In this document: piece after piece, positions 34,647 through 44,640 of the stretch | Position numbering within the stretch: the first letter of the stretch is position 1 | How the letters are laid out: every line of letters starts with the position of its first letter | Origin: Sweltsa coloradensis | Taxonomy: Eukaryota > Arthropoda > Insecta > Plecoptera > Chloroperlidae | Reading direction: 5' to 3' | Length of the DNA: 64,000 nt | Assembly (NCBI GenBank): GCA_024449915.1 | Contig: JAMZAV010000159.1 | Coordinates: 992,001 to 1,056,000 of the forward strand | Position numbers and translations under genes: made by a program | Notes under the pieces: model-generated | Seen by the model: the letters and a program-made list of their open reading frames with translations, nothing else | Databases searched by the model: none | Told to the model about the DNA's origin: nothing

Positions 34647-36161
34647 ATGTACGGTTTGCCCAAGATTCACAAGGACGGCGTTCCGCTACGCCCAATTGTT
34701 AGTTCAATTGGTTCGCCCACGCAACAACTTGCAAGGTGGCTCGCGAAACGTCTCCAACCTCTCGCAGAAGAAGAGACCTCTCACATTAAGAACGCTCAAC
34801 ACCTCTTGTCCTTGGTGCAGCATCAACGGGTTGAACCTCATCACCTACTTGTCAGTTTCGACGTGACGTCACTCTTTACGAACGTTCCAGTACAAGAAGC
34901 TGTACAAATTATACAAGAGAAATACAAGCCTCCTGAGGATTTAATAAACCTTGTGAAACATTGTTTATCTACGACATATTTTATGTACGATAAACAAATG
35001 TATAAACAAGTGTGTGGTGCACCTATGGGTTCTCCGTTGTCGCCTGTGGTAGCCGACCTCTTCTTGCAAGACCTAGAAGAGAGAGCGATAACTAGTGCCA
35101 CTCTCAAACCTGACGTGTGGCTGCGTTACGTCGATGACGTGTTTGCTATATGGACGCACGGGCGAACGGAATTAAACCAGTTCCTCTTGCATTTGAACAA
35201 CCAACACACTAACATCAAGTTTACGATGGAAGTGGAAGAACAAGGACAACTTCCGTTTCTTGACGTGTTGTTAATTAAAAAAAGTAATGGGTTACTTGGC
35301 CACACTGTTTTTCGCAAGAATACCCACACAAATAGGCTATTGAACGGTATGTCCCATCATCACCCGGGACAACTGAACGCGGTCGTGCAGACACTAGCAG
35401 TTCGTTCAATCCGTCTGACTGACAACGAACATATGGATGAGGAGTGTAAACAGTTACGCAACATACTGATCGCTAATGACTTTTCTGAACACGTCGTAAC
35501 GAGAGCGTTAAAACGCGCGAAAGAGAACATTGTGCGTACAAGACCAGACGACGAAACTAAACCACGCTGCACTGCCCTCCTGCCCTATGTTCAAGGTGTT
35601 ACGGATAGAATTGGCAAGCTGTTACACCAACACAACATCAGGCCAGTTTACCGGACGGACCGCCAAATATCATCTTTTTTGAAGAACGTTAAAGATGTGG
35701 ATCCACTGCATAATCATGGAGTGTATGAGATCCCATGTGTGTCTTGCGAAAAAACTTATATTGGGCAGACAAATCGAAGAATCTTGGCCCGTGTTCAAGA
35801 ACACAAGCTAGCTGTACGGAAAGGTGAAAAGACATCTTCTCTTGCCCAACACGTCGCAACAACGGGTCACTCTATCGACTTCGACAACACACGTGCTCTG
35901 ATAAGAGAAGAGCACTTTCGCACACGAGTGATTAGAGAAGCAATAGAGATACACAAACGCCCCCACACGATGAACAGGAGGGATGACGCACTCGTCTTGC
36001 CAGCATCTTGGAGACCTGCCTTGGTGTCACACTCAAGACAACCTCAACACCCCCAAACTATGCCCATGCCCCCTAATGTACAGTGTATCACCTCGCCGCA
36101 AACAATAGATGCGGAAAAATACACAGGTCCGACTACACGTAGCCGAAGCCGTCTGGTTTAA
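34647..36161 (+). CDS. Penelope-like reverse transcriptase / GIY-YIG endonuclease
   Basis: This frame would encode the polymerase and nuclease that copy and integrate the element. The ATG at 34647 gives 504 residues. The frame is open from 34593, but those 18 codons come from the terminal inverted repeat. Numbered from 34593, the RT begins with YGLPKIHKDG (20-29). It then shows SFDVTSLFTNVPV (88-100, catalytic Asp), GAPMGSPLSPVVADLF (142-157) and LRYVDDVFAIW (177-187, YVDD centre), followed by the FTMEVEEQGQLPFLDVLL region (210-227). The GIY-YIG domain has GVYEI (376-380) and TYIGQT (388-393), with Cys382, Cys385 and His404 as a likely zinc-binding set. The tail VLPASWRPAL is usual for the family. 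Full-length members have some 200-300 residues before YGLPKIHK that are missing here, so the product is probably inactive although no stop or frameshift interrupts it. Confidence 0.93.
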   Translation: MYGLPKIHKDGVPLRPIVSSIGSPTQQLARWLAKRLQPLAEEETSHIKNAQHLLSLVQHQRVEPHHLLVSFDVTSLFTNVPVQEAVQIIQEKYKPPEDLINLVKHCLSTTYFMYDKQMYKQVCGAPMGSPLSPVVADLFLQDLEERAITSATLKPDVWLRYVDDVFAIWTHGRTELNQFLLHLNNQHTNIKFTMEVEEQGQLPFLDVLLIKKSNGLLGHTVFRKNTHTNRLLNGMSHHHPGQLNAVVQTLAVRSIRLTDNEHMDEECKQLRNILIANDFSEHVVTRALKRAKENIVRTRPDDETKPRCTALLPYVQGVTDRIGKLLHQHNIRPVYRTDRQISSFLKNVKDVDPLHNHGVYEIPCVSCEKTYIGQTNRRILARVQEHKLAVRKGEKTSSLAQHVATTGHSIDFDNTRALIREEHFRTRVIREAIEIHKRPHTMNRRDDALVLPASWRPALVSHSRQPQHPQTMPMPPNVQCITSPQTIDAEKYTGPTTRSRSRLV

Positions 36162-36233
36162 TGTTTGTTTTGTTTTTGCCCTGGCTGAGTCGGGCTGCGA
36201 GCGCAATGTGTTTACGTACATTGAGTTGGAGAG

Positions 36234-36240
36234 TATATAA
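36234..36240 (+). promoter_or_regulatory. TATA-like box in the Penelope-like 3' region
   Basis: TATATAA lies about 70 bases after the stop codon and about 90 bases before the hammerhead-like motif. A similarly placed GAGTATAAATAC occurs in the second Penelope-type terminus at about 46141-46152. Internal promoters in the terminal repeats are known for this family. Confidence 0.4.
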
Positions 36241-36315
36241 ACCAGCAGAGTTGTTACGCGAGGTCATTCCCACGTCTGCAGTAGAAGCAGCAGCAGTAGT
36301 TTTTTCGGAGCTGTA

Positions 36316-36385
36316 AGGGTCTCGTCCTGATGATGGCTGATGTGATTCAGCCGAAACGTCGACCAGCTGACAATGGTCCTTGTGT
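36316..36385 (+). ncRNA. Hammerhead-ribozyme-like motif
   Basis: The core elements are in order: CTGATGA (36327-36333), a helix-II candidate GGCTG (36335-36339) pairing with CAGCC (36348-36352), then GAAAC. A hairpin GACCA...TGGTC follows at about 36361-36378. Hammerhead motifs are known in the terminal repeats of Penelope-like elements. I could not close canonical stems I and III or place the cleavage site, and one extra T precedes helix II, so this may be a divergent or inactive copy. Confidence 0.5.
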
Positions 36386-36476
36386 AGGCCAGCTAGAGAG
36401 AAGAGAAAATACACGAACAAAAACCCTAAAACCAAATTTGGATGTACCTATGACTGTTCGTGAAAACCTACGTGCT

Positions 36477-36479
<3 letters not shown>

Positions 36480-36528
<49 letters not shown>
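36480..36528. repeat. (TA)n microsatellite
   Basis: About 24 TA units lie 33 bases after the right inverted repeat of the Penelope-like element. A second AT-rich tract with ATCT units lies at 36573-36665. Confidence 0.9.
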
Positions 36529-36532
<4 letters not shown>

Positions 36533-36572
36533 TCACAATTGTAAACTTCGGGCCACGAAAGCCTTAAAAACT

Positions 36573-36665
36573 TAATATATATATATATATATTTATATAT
36601 AAATAAATAATGTTGAATTCTATATATCCATCTATATATCTATCTATCTATATAAATATATATAA
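36573..36665. repeat. AT / ATCT low-complexity tract
   Basis: Mixed TA, TATC and TAAA repeats. It separates the Penelope-like element from the LINE fragment to its right. Confidence 0.8.
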
Positions 36666-36689
36666 AGAGAGAAGATAAATAAAAATATA

Positions 36690-37330
36690 GTTTATTTTAA
36701 TGTAGTAGACATAAGACATGTCATCAATGTTCTTGTTCTGTAATGCTACACTAACCTAGGACATATTCAGATACCTACCTTGTAATGGCAGCCTTTAATG
36801 AGGTATATTGTAAGGTCCCTCCTAAAGGTGTGAAAAGACTCAATATTTTTCATTTCATTAGGTAGGGCATTAAACATCTTTGTGCAATTATTATGTGGGC
36901 TTCTCTGGGCCATACTAGTGTTGCAGCTGTTTATGTGAAGGTGCTCCTAGACCTAGTTTGATGAGAGTGCACTTCACTATTTAGGGTGAATTTTTTGCAT
37001 TTCCTTTTACTTGCATGATACATGTATGGGATGTAGATACCTGGTATACTGTTAAAATATGCAGCCTCTTAAAGATTGGTTTGCAGGACGTTCTTGCGGG
37101 CGCGGGCGCAAAGTTTGAACAACAACGAAACTCACTTGTCAGTTGTAAACTCGAGCTGGTTTTCGATCTGTTCTACAACCCATTATGGCTCTGACTATTT
37201 TTTTTGCTGAAGTGACTGTTGTACAATTTCCCCAGATCAGTATACCATATTTCAGAATAGAGTACACATAACCATAGTAGGTTGAGAGGAATACCTTTTG
37301 GTCACAGAGAAATAACATAACTTTCCTTTA
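36690..37330 (-). mobile_element. CR1-type non-LTR retrotransposon 3' fragment
   Basis: Minus-strand translation gives segments typical of the end of a LINE reverse transcriptase: TYYGYVYSILKYGILIWGN and KKIVRAIMGCRTDRKP (37290-37160), then CKPIFKRLHILTVYQ (about 37085-37050), NTSMAQRSPHNNCTKMFNAL (about 36920-36870) and SFHTFRRDLTIYLIKGCHY (about 36840-36780). Several in-frame stops and frame changes show decay. A GC-rich insert of about 65 bases near 37087-37155 interrupts the coding similarity between CRTDRKPA and SCKPIFK. Confidence 0.8.
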
Positions 37331-37479
37331 GATCTCCTTTAAATAACATAACAGTAGTTTAATTGCAAACGCATACAGTCATGATCAAACATGAATTGGT
37401 TGCTCCAGTAAAATAAACGAACACATCACTTATACACTATACAAGATGAATAGAGAAGCAGTGATGATGATGATGATTG

Positions 37480-37675
37480 TTTTTGTGCAAAACGTCCCTA
37501 TTAATGCATGAAGGCTATTCAAAACGGTGAGTGGTGATAGATAATGACGAAAGACGATCACAAAAAACACAAATCTTATGCGGGATCCGAACCCACGTCC
37601 TAGTAGCCATTTGCTTCGGTTTGGACCAGCGCCTAATCGTATTTGCAGTCAACGCGGACGGCTAGAGAACCAGTA
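37480..37675 (-). repeat. tRNA-derived SINE, family B
   Basis: The minus-strand tRNA-like head (B-box complement GGATCCGAACCCACG at about 37583) precedes a body containing the complements of GTGAGTGGTGAT and AACGTCCCTATTAATGCATG. It ends in a GATGATGATGATTG simple tract near 37465-37480. It matches 9790-9950 along the head and body. Confidence 0.65.
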
Positions 37676-39610
37676 ACTGACAAACTGGTGTCACATTATG
37701 GAAACTAATGAATTCTTAACTTTGGAAGTTATTTGTAATTTAGTATCGCTCACGAATAACATTTAACATAATTCAACAAAACATCCCCGTTGTGGTAATA
37801 TACGCAATTAATTAAACGATGGAATTACGAAAAGATTGTTTTTCGGTTGACTAGACCTTATTATATCGACGTTTCGACTGGATTTACATAATTAAAAATT
37901 TTGTTATAGAAAGGACAAGAAATGTTTTTTTTACTTTACAACTTACTAAATTCCTTGTATATAAAAATAGAGAAAAATATTGTTTGTTCGTTTTTTTTAA
38001 ATTACTTAATTCTTACTCAAAATACAACAAGTATGAGTAAAAATTTGGTTAACGTTGTTTTTTAAAAAGAATAACCATGAATTTATTTAGACCATAAAAT
38101 ACTTACAAGTCAGAGTAGAAAGTGCTTCGTGCTGTTTTTTAGCAACACGAATTACGCAAAGTTTATGGTCAATTGATAGCAAGTGCCCATATTAAAATGT
38201 AACTTTTTTTCAATTGCGAATTTCAAAAGGTGATTCTGAAAGTAATTTTCGTTTGGATTCAAACTTTATTACAGCTGAGAATGTTAGTGGTCATTGTAGC
38301 GGATACACGTGTGCCCTCTTTAATAATCTTACATTTTATTGCTCTTGCTCAATTACTTGCAAGACCTTGTTATTACCTGAACCAAGTAATCTACGACGTA
38401 ATTTGTTGTTTTCGTCTATTATCGCTAACGGATTCATTGTCCGTAGAGATATACAGTTGATCCGTCTTTCTAACTGCGAGTTTTGTGCTGTCTGGGACCC
38501 AAATATGCGTATTAATTTTTAAACGGAACAGTAAACGACAGGTAACTCTTTGTTTCGTCGACGTAGGCCTATCCCAACCCACTTCTTCCTTGGAAAAGCC
38601 AACTTACTAGATCTTTATTCAAAATATCCATCCAAGACCGTATTAATTTACGTGTACTTTCGTAACTGACAAAATACTGTCCTTTGTTAATTCATCTCGT
38701 CATTTTCGCAAATAGTTTGTGTTAATAACTTGGCTCTCTGCTCATAAAGGTAACACGTTAAGACAAGATATCATTCGACGCTGTCTTAAATATTTGTAAA
38801 ACAATTCACACAATCGTCAACTTTCAAATTTATTTATTTATTCTTTGATATAACAAAACAGTCCTCCTCTATGCTAACCATTAATTACATTATGAAATCA
38901 TAATCGTAAGCGAATTTTACAGTATTTGCCAGTCTTAAAAACAAAGGTACTGACTTGTGTGTTGTTCTTTTACCCTAGAGTCAATCACCAATGCATCAAG
39001 CGTCACAAAATGGCCAAACAGCAAGTAGCTGCATTAGGTACTTCAGTTTCAATTTCAATTTATTAAGGAAATAGTCTGTAAAATTTATACAACGTATTTT
39101 TTTGGCGTATGTATCCTTTAAGCTATTTTAAAATAGAAACTTAAGTTTAATTATATTAATATAAGACAATGTAATTAGATACGGTAAAAACAGTAGCAAG
39201 TAGGTGACACGGATTGTGTAAAATGTATGTTATTAATTTTGTACTGGGTACTATAATTATCATTGTACTATTCATCTTAAATTTTCGTTTATTTTTACAC
39301 ACTAGGCCCTATGTTTAGGCTGGCTATTAAGAACTAATGACTAACCCTTCTTGGACATGTCAAGGTAATTGCAGGTCAGCTACCCCATGGGGTTATGATT
39401 GACATGATACAAAGTCCTAAAGCCAGTCAAGGCGTTGAAATATTACTTGCAGCTTCAGAGTCTGAACATTCGTTTTCTCGATGGGGCAAGTTTGAGCTAT
39501 ACACACTCTTTCTTTTAGGTAATATCTTTGTATCACGTTAGTGAAATGATGGAAGAGAACAGATATACAGCTCCTGCAAACACCATCATTTGTATTTATA
39601 GAACGGAACG
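37676..39610. other. AT-rich stretch, nothing recognised
   Basis: Two overlapping + frames of 102 and 76 codons at 38214-38522 have no recognisable domain. CAATTTCAATTTCAATTTATT near 39045 is a minor simple repeat. Confidence 0.45.
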
Positions 39611-39612
39611 GA

Positions 39613-39905
39613 ATATCATAGATTCTAGTTAAAAGGGTTTTATCTCCCAAGGCATATTTACTTAACTCCTCTGACGAGTTTTATATACTCGATATTGGTT
39701 CTCAAGCATAAGCAAAGAATGGCTTAATGCACTCATCATTAGCATAAGCAAAGAAATATCATAGATTCTAGTTAAAAGAGTTTTATCTCCCAAGGGAATA
39801 TAATACTTAATTCCTGTTATGAGTTCATAAACTCGATATTGGTTTTCAAGCATGAACAAAACAATGGCTTAATGCACTCGTCATAAGCATTAGCAAAGAA
39901 ATAAC
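39613..39905 (+). repeat. Tandem duplication, period about 144 bp
   Basis: Two copies begin ATATCATAGATTCTAGTT at 39613 and 39757. They share TTTTATCTCCCAAGG, ACTCGATATTGGTT and ATGGCTTAATGCACTC. Minus-strand open frames at 39417-39650 and 39662-39859 share the peptide GDKTLLTRIYDI only because of this duplication. Confidence 0.8.
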
Positions 39906-40659
39906 ATTGAAAATCTATCTTACAACAACCCCTCTTTGACTTGTAAAGTATGAAGTTGTACGGATAATCAAACACGTAAGGTCATCAGTATGCTGTACCC
40001 GTTAGTATTTGAGATACACAAAGCAACCCATCCGGATACGCATTGTAGTCTCTTTACGCATTACTCTTAGTTTTGTTTTTGTGTATTTATATTTTCTTAA
40101 GACTTTATTACATAAATATTGCAATGTGTGTTCTGTGTACTGATTACTTCGCCGAACCCTTTAGGACATTCAATACAGGTTAACCAGCCGTCGATCAATG
40201 TAAAATATTGATTTTGTAAGACTTACTAGCCCTCTTTTACACCAAGTTGCGTTTTGTAACTTTATTATTACCAATAACAAAAATTCAAAGGGCCATGTCC
40301 GTATTCTTTGCAACCTCCAGTTTCAAAATGCTACATGGTAAAATTTAAGGGATCCAGCGGAACGATTTTTTTTTTATTGTTTTACAAAGGAGGACAACTA
40401 AATAAATCTAATTACATAGATGCAGACACGACAATGAAATACAGTTTAGTAAATATTTGAAATAGTAACATTACAACAAAAATGCATTAAAACACAACAA
40501 TTTTGATAACAAATAAAAAGGATATTAAATGCAAAAAAATAAATTTTTGTGTACCACTCATGAATGATTTTCTACATGTCGACCATTCAGTCTCTTCTAT
40601 AATTATAAAATGTGCCTGTATGTGCCTGTATTTGATGTGCCTGTAGTGCCTGCATTGCT
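39906..40659. other. AT-rich stretch, nothing recognised
   Basis: No gene, RNA or repeat was recognised. A short GTGCCTGTA repeat occurs at 40613-40655. Confidence 0.45.
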
Positions 40660-41034
40660 TCGTTCACTGCTTCTATACTGAAACGTTCCAATCACTTCCA
40701 ATTGTTCGAACACGCTACTGCTGCTCTTGCGCCAGTCCTTGGTCGTCACCTTCGGGGTTACTGCTCGCTAGAGCGTCGTATCCTGCGTCGTATTGCCCGC
40801 CTGCACCCTGCCACGCGCAACGGCGAGGTGTACGACGTAACAGGGGTTGAACCCTTGCCGGTGCGACTTGATGCCCGCACCGCCTCGTATGTGCACCGCC
40901 TCCGCCTCCGTGAACGCACAGCTCTCCTGGATCATCTCTACGCCCCACAGGTTGCCCGCCCCCACCGCCGACGACCTCGGTACCAGTACCCGAGCTACGC
41001 GGATGCCCTCCCTGTGGTCGCCGGCCCCAGGTGA
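40660..41034 (+). pseudogene. Non-LTR retrotransposon ORF2 C-terminal fragment
   Basis: A GC-rich open frame ends at 41034 and encodes a LINE C-terminal region: RRIARLHPATRNGEVYDV, then TGVEPLPVRLDARTASYVH, then LRLRERTALLDHLYAP. The frame has no good start codon. It enters from a 5' truncation point around 40660-40700, so it is a fragment and not a gene. The strong composition contrast with the flanks marks it as inserted sequence. Opposite-strand frames of up to 159 codons at 40715-41194 are shadows caused by the high G+C. Confidence 0.65.
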
Positions 41035-41575
41035 CTCCTTCACCGAGCGCTGGGGGCAGGAGTGTGGTACCTGGAGCGCGGGTACTCGAGGGTTCGTGCC
41101 TCTGCGAGTGCGCGCGAGTGTTTCCCTCCTCGCGGTGTGCGTGTGCGTCGGTGGGAGCCGCGATGTTGGTGTGTCCGTGCATCGACACCCACAATCAGTT
41201 TGTGTTTTGTGTTCCTGTGCCCGTCCTGTTTGTACTCTTGTTTGTATTTTTGTTCACTTGTACGTGATTTGCTTGTTTCTTGTCTAGGAGTATTTACCCC
41301 GTCTATTTGTGTTTTTATGTTGCTTCCTTGCCATATGGTATTCTTGCACCTCGCAGTGCCAGTGTGGCATAATAACTTTCATTTTTGACTTTTGAACGTT
41401 TTTTTCTCTCACTACTTGGCATGATTCTGCTGTCCTCTCCTCAGTGCTTTCTGTGTTTAACATCTGTGTTTCTTTGTATGTTCCTTTGTACATGTATAGG
41501 CTGCAGAGGGCAGAATTGTTGCCCTATATCGGCCTTCCCGCCCAAGGGGCGGAAAATATCAATAAATACAATCAT
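40660..41575 (+). mobile_element. 5'-truncated Jockey-like LINE insertion
   Basis: The ORF fragment is followed by a T- and C-rich 3' untranslated region (41035-41500) and then GGCTGCAGAGGGCAGAATTG. A hairpin CCCGCCCAAGGGGCGG at about 41539-41554 precedes a short AATAAATACAA-like tail. The 3' end has the same architecture as the fragment ending near 20195, so both probably belong to one family or clade. Confidence 0.75.
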
Positions 41576-42925
41576 TAAAAATTGAACCGTGTAAAAGCAT
41601 TTCACTTCCCCTCACAGTGTATGTTGATGTAAGTTTTTCACGCCGTGAGCGTTCCACGCCACGGTATCTCGGAGATTTGATGTTTTCAATGAATAATACA
41701 AAAACTAAATATTCTGTTCAGGCTAGAGGAAATGTGTCTCACTGTCGTTGTGTTCTCCGGGCGAAGAAGGGTTTCAAATCTGATCTCGCTCTCGTTGTTT
41801 TGCATTTGTTTCCACGCGCGAGGGCGAATCAAAGAGCCTCGAAGCGAATTACTACAGTTTCGCTCTTCTGGCTTCTTTCTAGAACCCCACTCTTTCGTTG
41901 AAACGCGTGTTGAGGTTCAGATTGTTTTCATTCCCTATCGGAAGAGGAGAAGATAACTAATTCACGGGTGTATTCTTTTGTTCCGATGCTCCCTCGAACT
42001 CATCTCTAGGCTTAGTGTCTTTCATACTCAAGCAATACCGTACCGGCGTACACAGGTCCGTGGTGATAATATTGATGACGAAGATTGTCTTAGTCATCTG
42101 GGACCCATTCTTTACACGACGTAACTGTCTTGAATGGAAAATGACCCACGCTTACAACTACTCCGTGCAAAGACTTACATACAAACGACCCGATTTGCCA
42201 GAGCCTTCGCAGAGTAAGTTATACGCGCACTTACACTCTTGGAAATATAGCTCGTCATATAGTATTCTAGAACCTCATTTTTGCCGGGGAAAAGGTTTTA
42301 TTTTACATTTTCCGTAGGGTTTCAGCTTTTCGCGCAAAGACCAGATTCAACCGCACGGAGTATAAATATCGTATACGACGTTGGAAATTTTTGCCGACCG
42401 ATTTGGCAAACTTCCAAGTGTTTCTCAGCGAAGCCAACGTTTTCAACTGAATAATCGTTACGAATATACGCAAGGAAAGGGCTTTACTTGGAGTAGTCTA
42501 ATTTATGGAAATGTTATGAATTCGTCTTTTGAATTTAAAATTATATATTCTTATCATTCTCAAACATACTTTTTATTACTTTTCATCCAACGTTCAAGTG
42601 GAAGTACTAATATATATATATGTATGGTTTGTATTTTACAAATGGCTGTTACAATGTCGTCGTTCAAAATGTTAAACTAAGTCGCCATTCGTTTCATTAA
42701 AATTAAGTAACACAATTTTTGAGAGACTTATTATTCCGCGCACACTCTAAATTTTCATTTACGGAATATCTAGAATTTTGGTGTAGCAAACCGGCATGAA
42801 CAATTAAATGCATGTCTTCATACGTATTAGGTATTTTTGAGTTACGGTATAGTCGTGAAGGTAATGTACAGAAGCTGTTGAGGACTCTTGCATTGGCATT
42901 AACTACGGAAGAAAATCTTTAAAAA
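41576..42925. other. CpG-richer non-coding stretch
   Basis: Composition is closer to 45% G+C in 41600-42060 and has more CG dinucleotides than its surroundings. Open frames of 74-100 codons in several frames reflect this. There is an acceptor-like CACTTCCCCTCACAG at about 41611 and a GTAAGT at 41628, but too close together for a normal exon. No family was recognised. Confidence 0.35.
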
Positions 42926-42929
42926 AAAC

Positions 42930-43020
42930 TTAGAGCCGCGGTGGTTATTATCGAACCCGGTATACGGTACGATCGGTACGATCCCGAAGTCTCGAACGTT
43001 ACGCTTGAGCCTACATCTGT
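42930..43020 (-). repeat. tRNA-like SINE fragment
   Basis: On the minus strand ACCGGGTTCGATAATA (complement at about 42946-42961) resembles a B box, preceded by tRNA-like GGCTCAAGCGTAACG. No conserved body was recognised. Confidence 0.4.
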
Positions 43021-43547
43021 TTGTAGATTATTGCTTTGTAATGTAAATGACACAGCTTTAATTCATCAATTGTTTCTATTAATACGGTAAATTAAATTAA
43101 TTGTATACTATGTGTGGTTCCATGGAAATTTAAGTACTGTACTAGCTCTAGCATTTGCACCTGACAAAAACGATACGTATGGGGATACCAGCTACAGGTG
43201 TTAAACGAATGGTTAACGTGTTTTGCCGCGTTGTCACCCACAGATGGGCATTACCTCACCATAAAATATGCCTACTGACTTTAAATACAGATACCTACCC
43301 TTAGCTAATCGAGGTTGTGCATACAATATATGTTCAGTCGAACATCTGGGTTATAGAGCGAAAAGTTAAACCTACTCCAACGTGAAATGTGATAAATAAA
43401 AAGTAAGTTGTTGCTGGATTTTAGTTTGGAGCTGCGCTAGATGATTAATGTGAATTGATTTTGCCGTTACCTTGATTTCATCTTATATGGGTAAACAAGA
43501 TTCAGTCTATAATTCACCAACAATCCAGAAGATTCTAAGTGAACCGT

Positions 43548-43655
43548 CTCGATGGTCTAGGGATTAAAGCGTCCGACTGTCAATCGGGAGATCCGAGTTC
43601 GATACCCGACTGAGAAGTTTTTTTAACATTTCTGGTTTGATTTCTATAAAAAACG
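43548..43655 (+). repeat. tRNA-Asp-like SINE
   Basis: The head contains TCGATGGTCTAGGGATTAAA, an anticodon-arm-like CCGACTGTCAATCGG and a B box GAGTTCGATACCCGAC. The T-stem is mispaired, so it is not a working tRNA. The body GTTTTTTTAACATTTCTGGT then TTGATTTC matches that at 12420-12450. Confidence 0.7.
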
Positions 43656-44284
43656 AATGTTCTTACTATGTGCAAGTTTACCTTATGCAGTTAGCTTACA
43701 TACAATGGATTAGCTGATAAGGTCTGAAAAAATCCTGAAGTAACCAGTTCTTTCACTGTTTTTAGATTAATTACTTTTGAATTTGAAAACTCATCAAACT
43801 CCGATAAGTAAAACGTTAAAACTTTAGAGTGAATGGATATTCTTATAACTATGTATCTATTCACTTTTAAGTTTAAGGCATAGAATTTATGAGCTACGAT
43901 GTGGTTAAATTTAATTGGTCTTTCTCTCACTGTCTTTATTCTTATTTCTGAGTGAGTTCGAATCGAGCTTCGTTGCTTTCAAACGTTGACGTCATCTTTA
44001 GAAACTCTGGTGTTGTGGAAAGAGTCGGCGTCGCCGTCAGAACCACAAAGTTTTAATAATTTTATTGACTGTTGTGGTACAGGCCCAGGAAACATAAATG
44101 AATCCCATTTTAAGAGAAATATATCCATAATGTATACCAAAACGACGTTGGGTTTTTAATTTTTTAATTTTTTTATTAGTAAAATATGCGTACGAATAAG
44201 TATGAGACGTGAAGCCATGGCCTATACAATTAATAAATTCGGTCATCATATAAAAACTATTACACTGCACTGCCTGATGTTTGC

Positions 44285-44640
44285 CACCTCATGTTTAGCT
44301 TCATCTTTTCCGTTTTCATTCTCATTCTCATTTCGTGTGACTTGCGTCTTCAATTCCCTCCGGTTCTACAACCGTCTTTCTTACCCAGCACGCGGCCACT
44401 CTTTTCTCTCCTGTACATCTTCTTTCTTTTGATCTTGCCTTCTATCTCGGAATCTCCACTCTATTCTTCTCGTTTAAAAAATCATCTTCTTGTCTTTGGA
44501 CTCTGCCTCGACTCTTCATATGTCCATAACATCTCAATATACCCTCCCCCCACCACCCTTACGAAAAAAGGCTTGCCACTCCAAATCTTCACATCACACC
44601 CACACCCACAATAACACACACACACGCACATGTATTCAAT
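44285..44640 (+). other. Pyrimidine-rich stretch ending in (CA)n
   Basis: The + strand is strongly C+T-rich from about 44285 to 44575 and then becomes a CACACCCACAC...CACACACACAC tract at 44590-44631. Overlapping open frames of 76 and 107 codons have Ser/Leu/Phe-rich, low-complexity translations and are not credible genes. It may be a retroelement 3' untranslated region. Confidence 0.4.

Larger units (their letters stand above)
34582..36446 (+). mobile_element. Penelope-like retroelement, 5'-truncated
   Basis: The element comprises a 33-bp terminal inverted repeat (left 34582-34614, right 36414-36446, perfect by eye), one open frame for reverse transcriptase plus GIY-YIG endonuclease, then a TATA-like promoter region and a hammerhead-like motif. 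The left copy of the inverted repeat replaces what should be the 5' end and the N-terminal coding part, so this is a truncated insertion with an inverted piece of its own 3' end. That arrangement is known for Penelope-like elements. The uninterrupted frame suggests recent activity. Confidence 0.9.

Noticed and set aside
40715..41194. 159-codon minus frame and other overlapping frames
   Set aside because: Shadows of the GC-rich LINE fragment; the opposite strand has the recognisable LINE C-terminus.
43548..43620. tRNA-Asp gene
   Set aside because: The T-stem mispairs and a SINE body follows, so it is a tRNA-derived repeat.
44291..44614. 107-codon frame
   Set aside because: A pyrimidine-rich strand gives low-complexity Ser/Leu/Phe translation with no domain.
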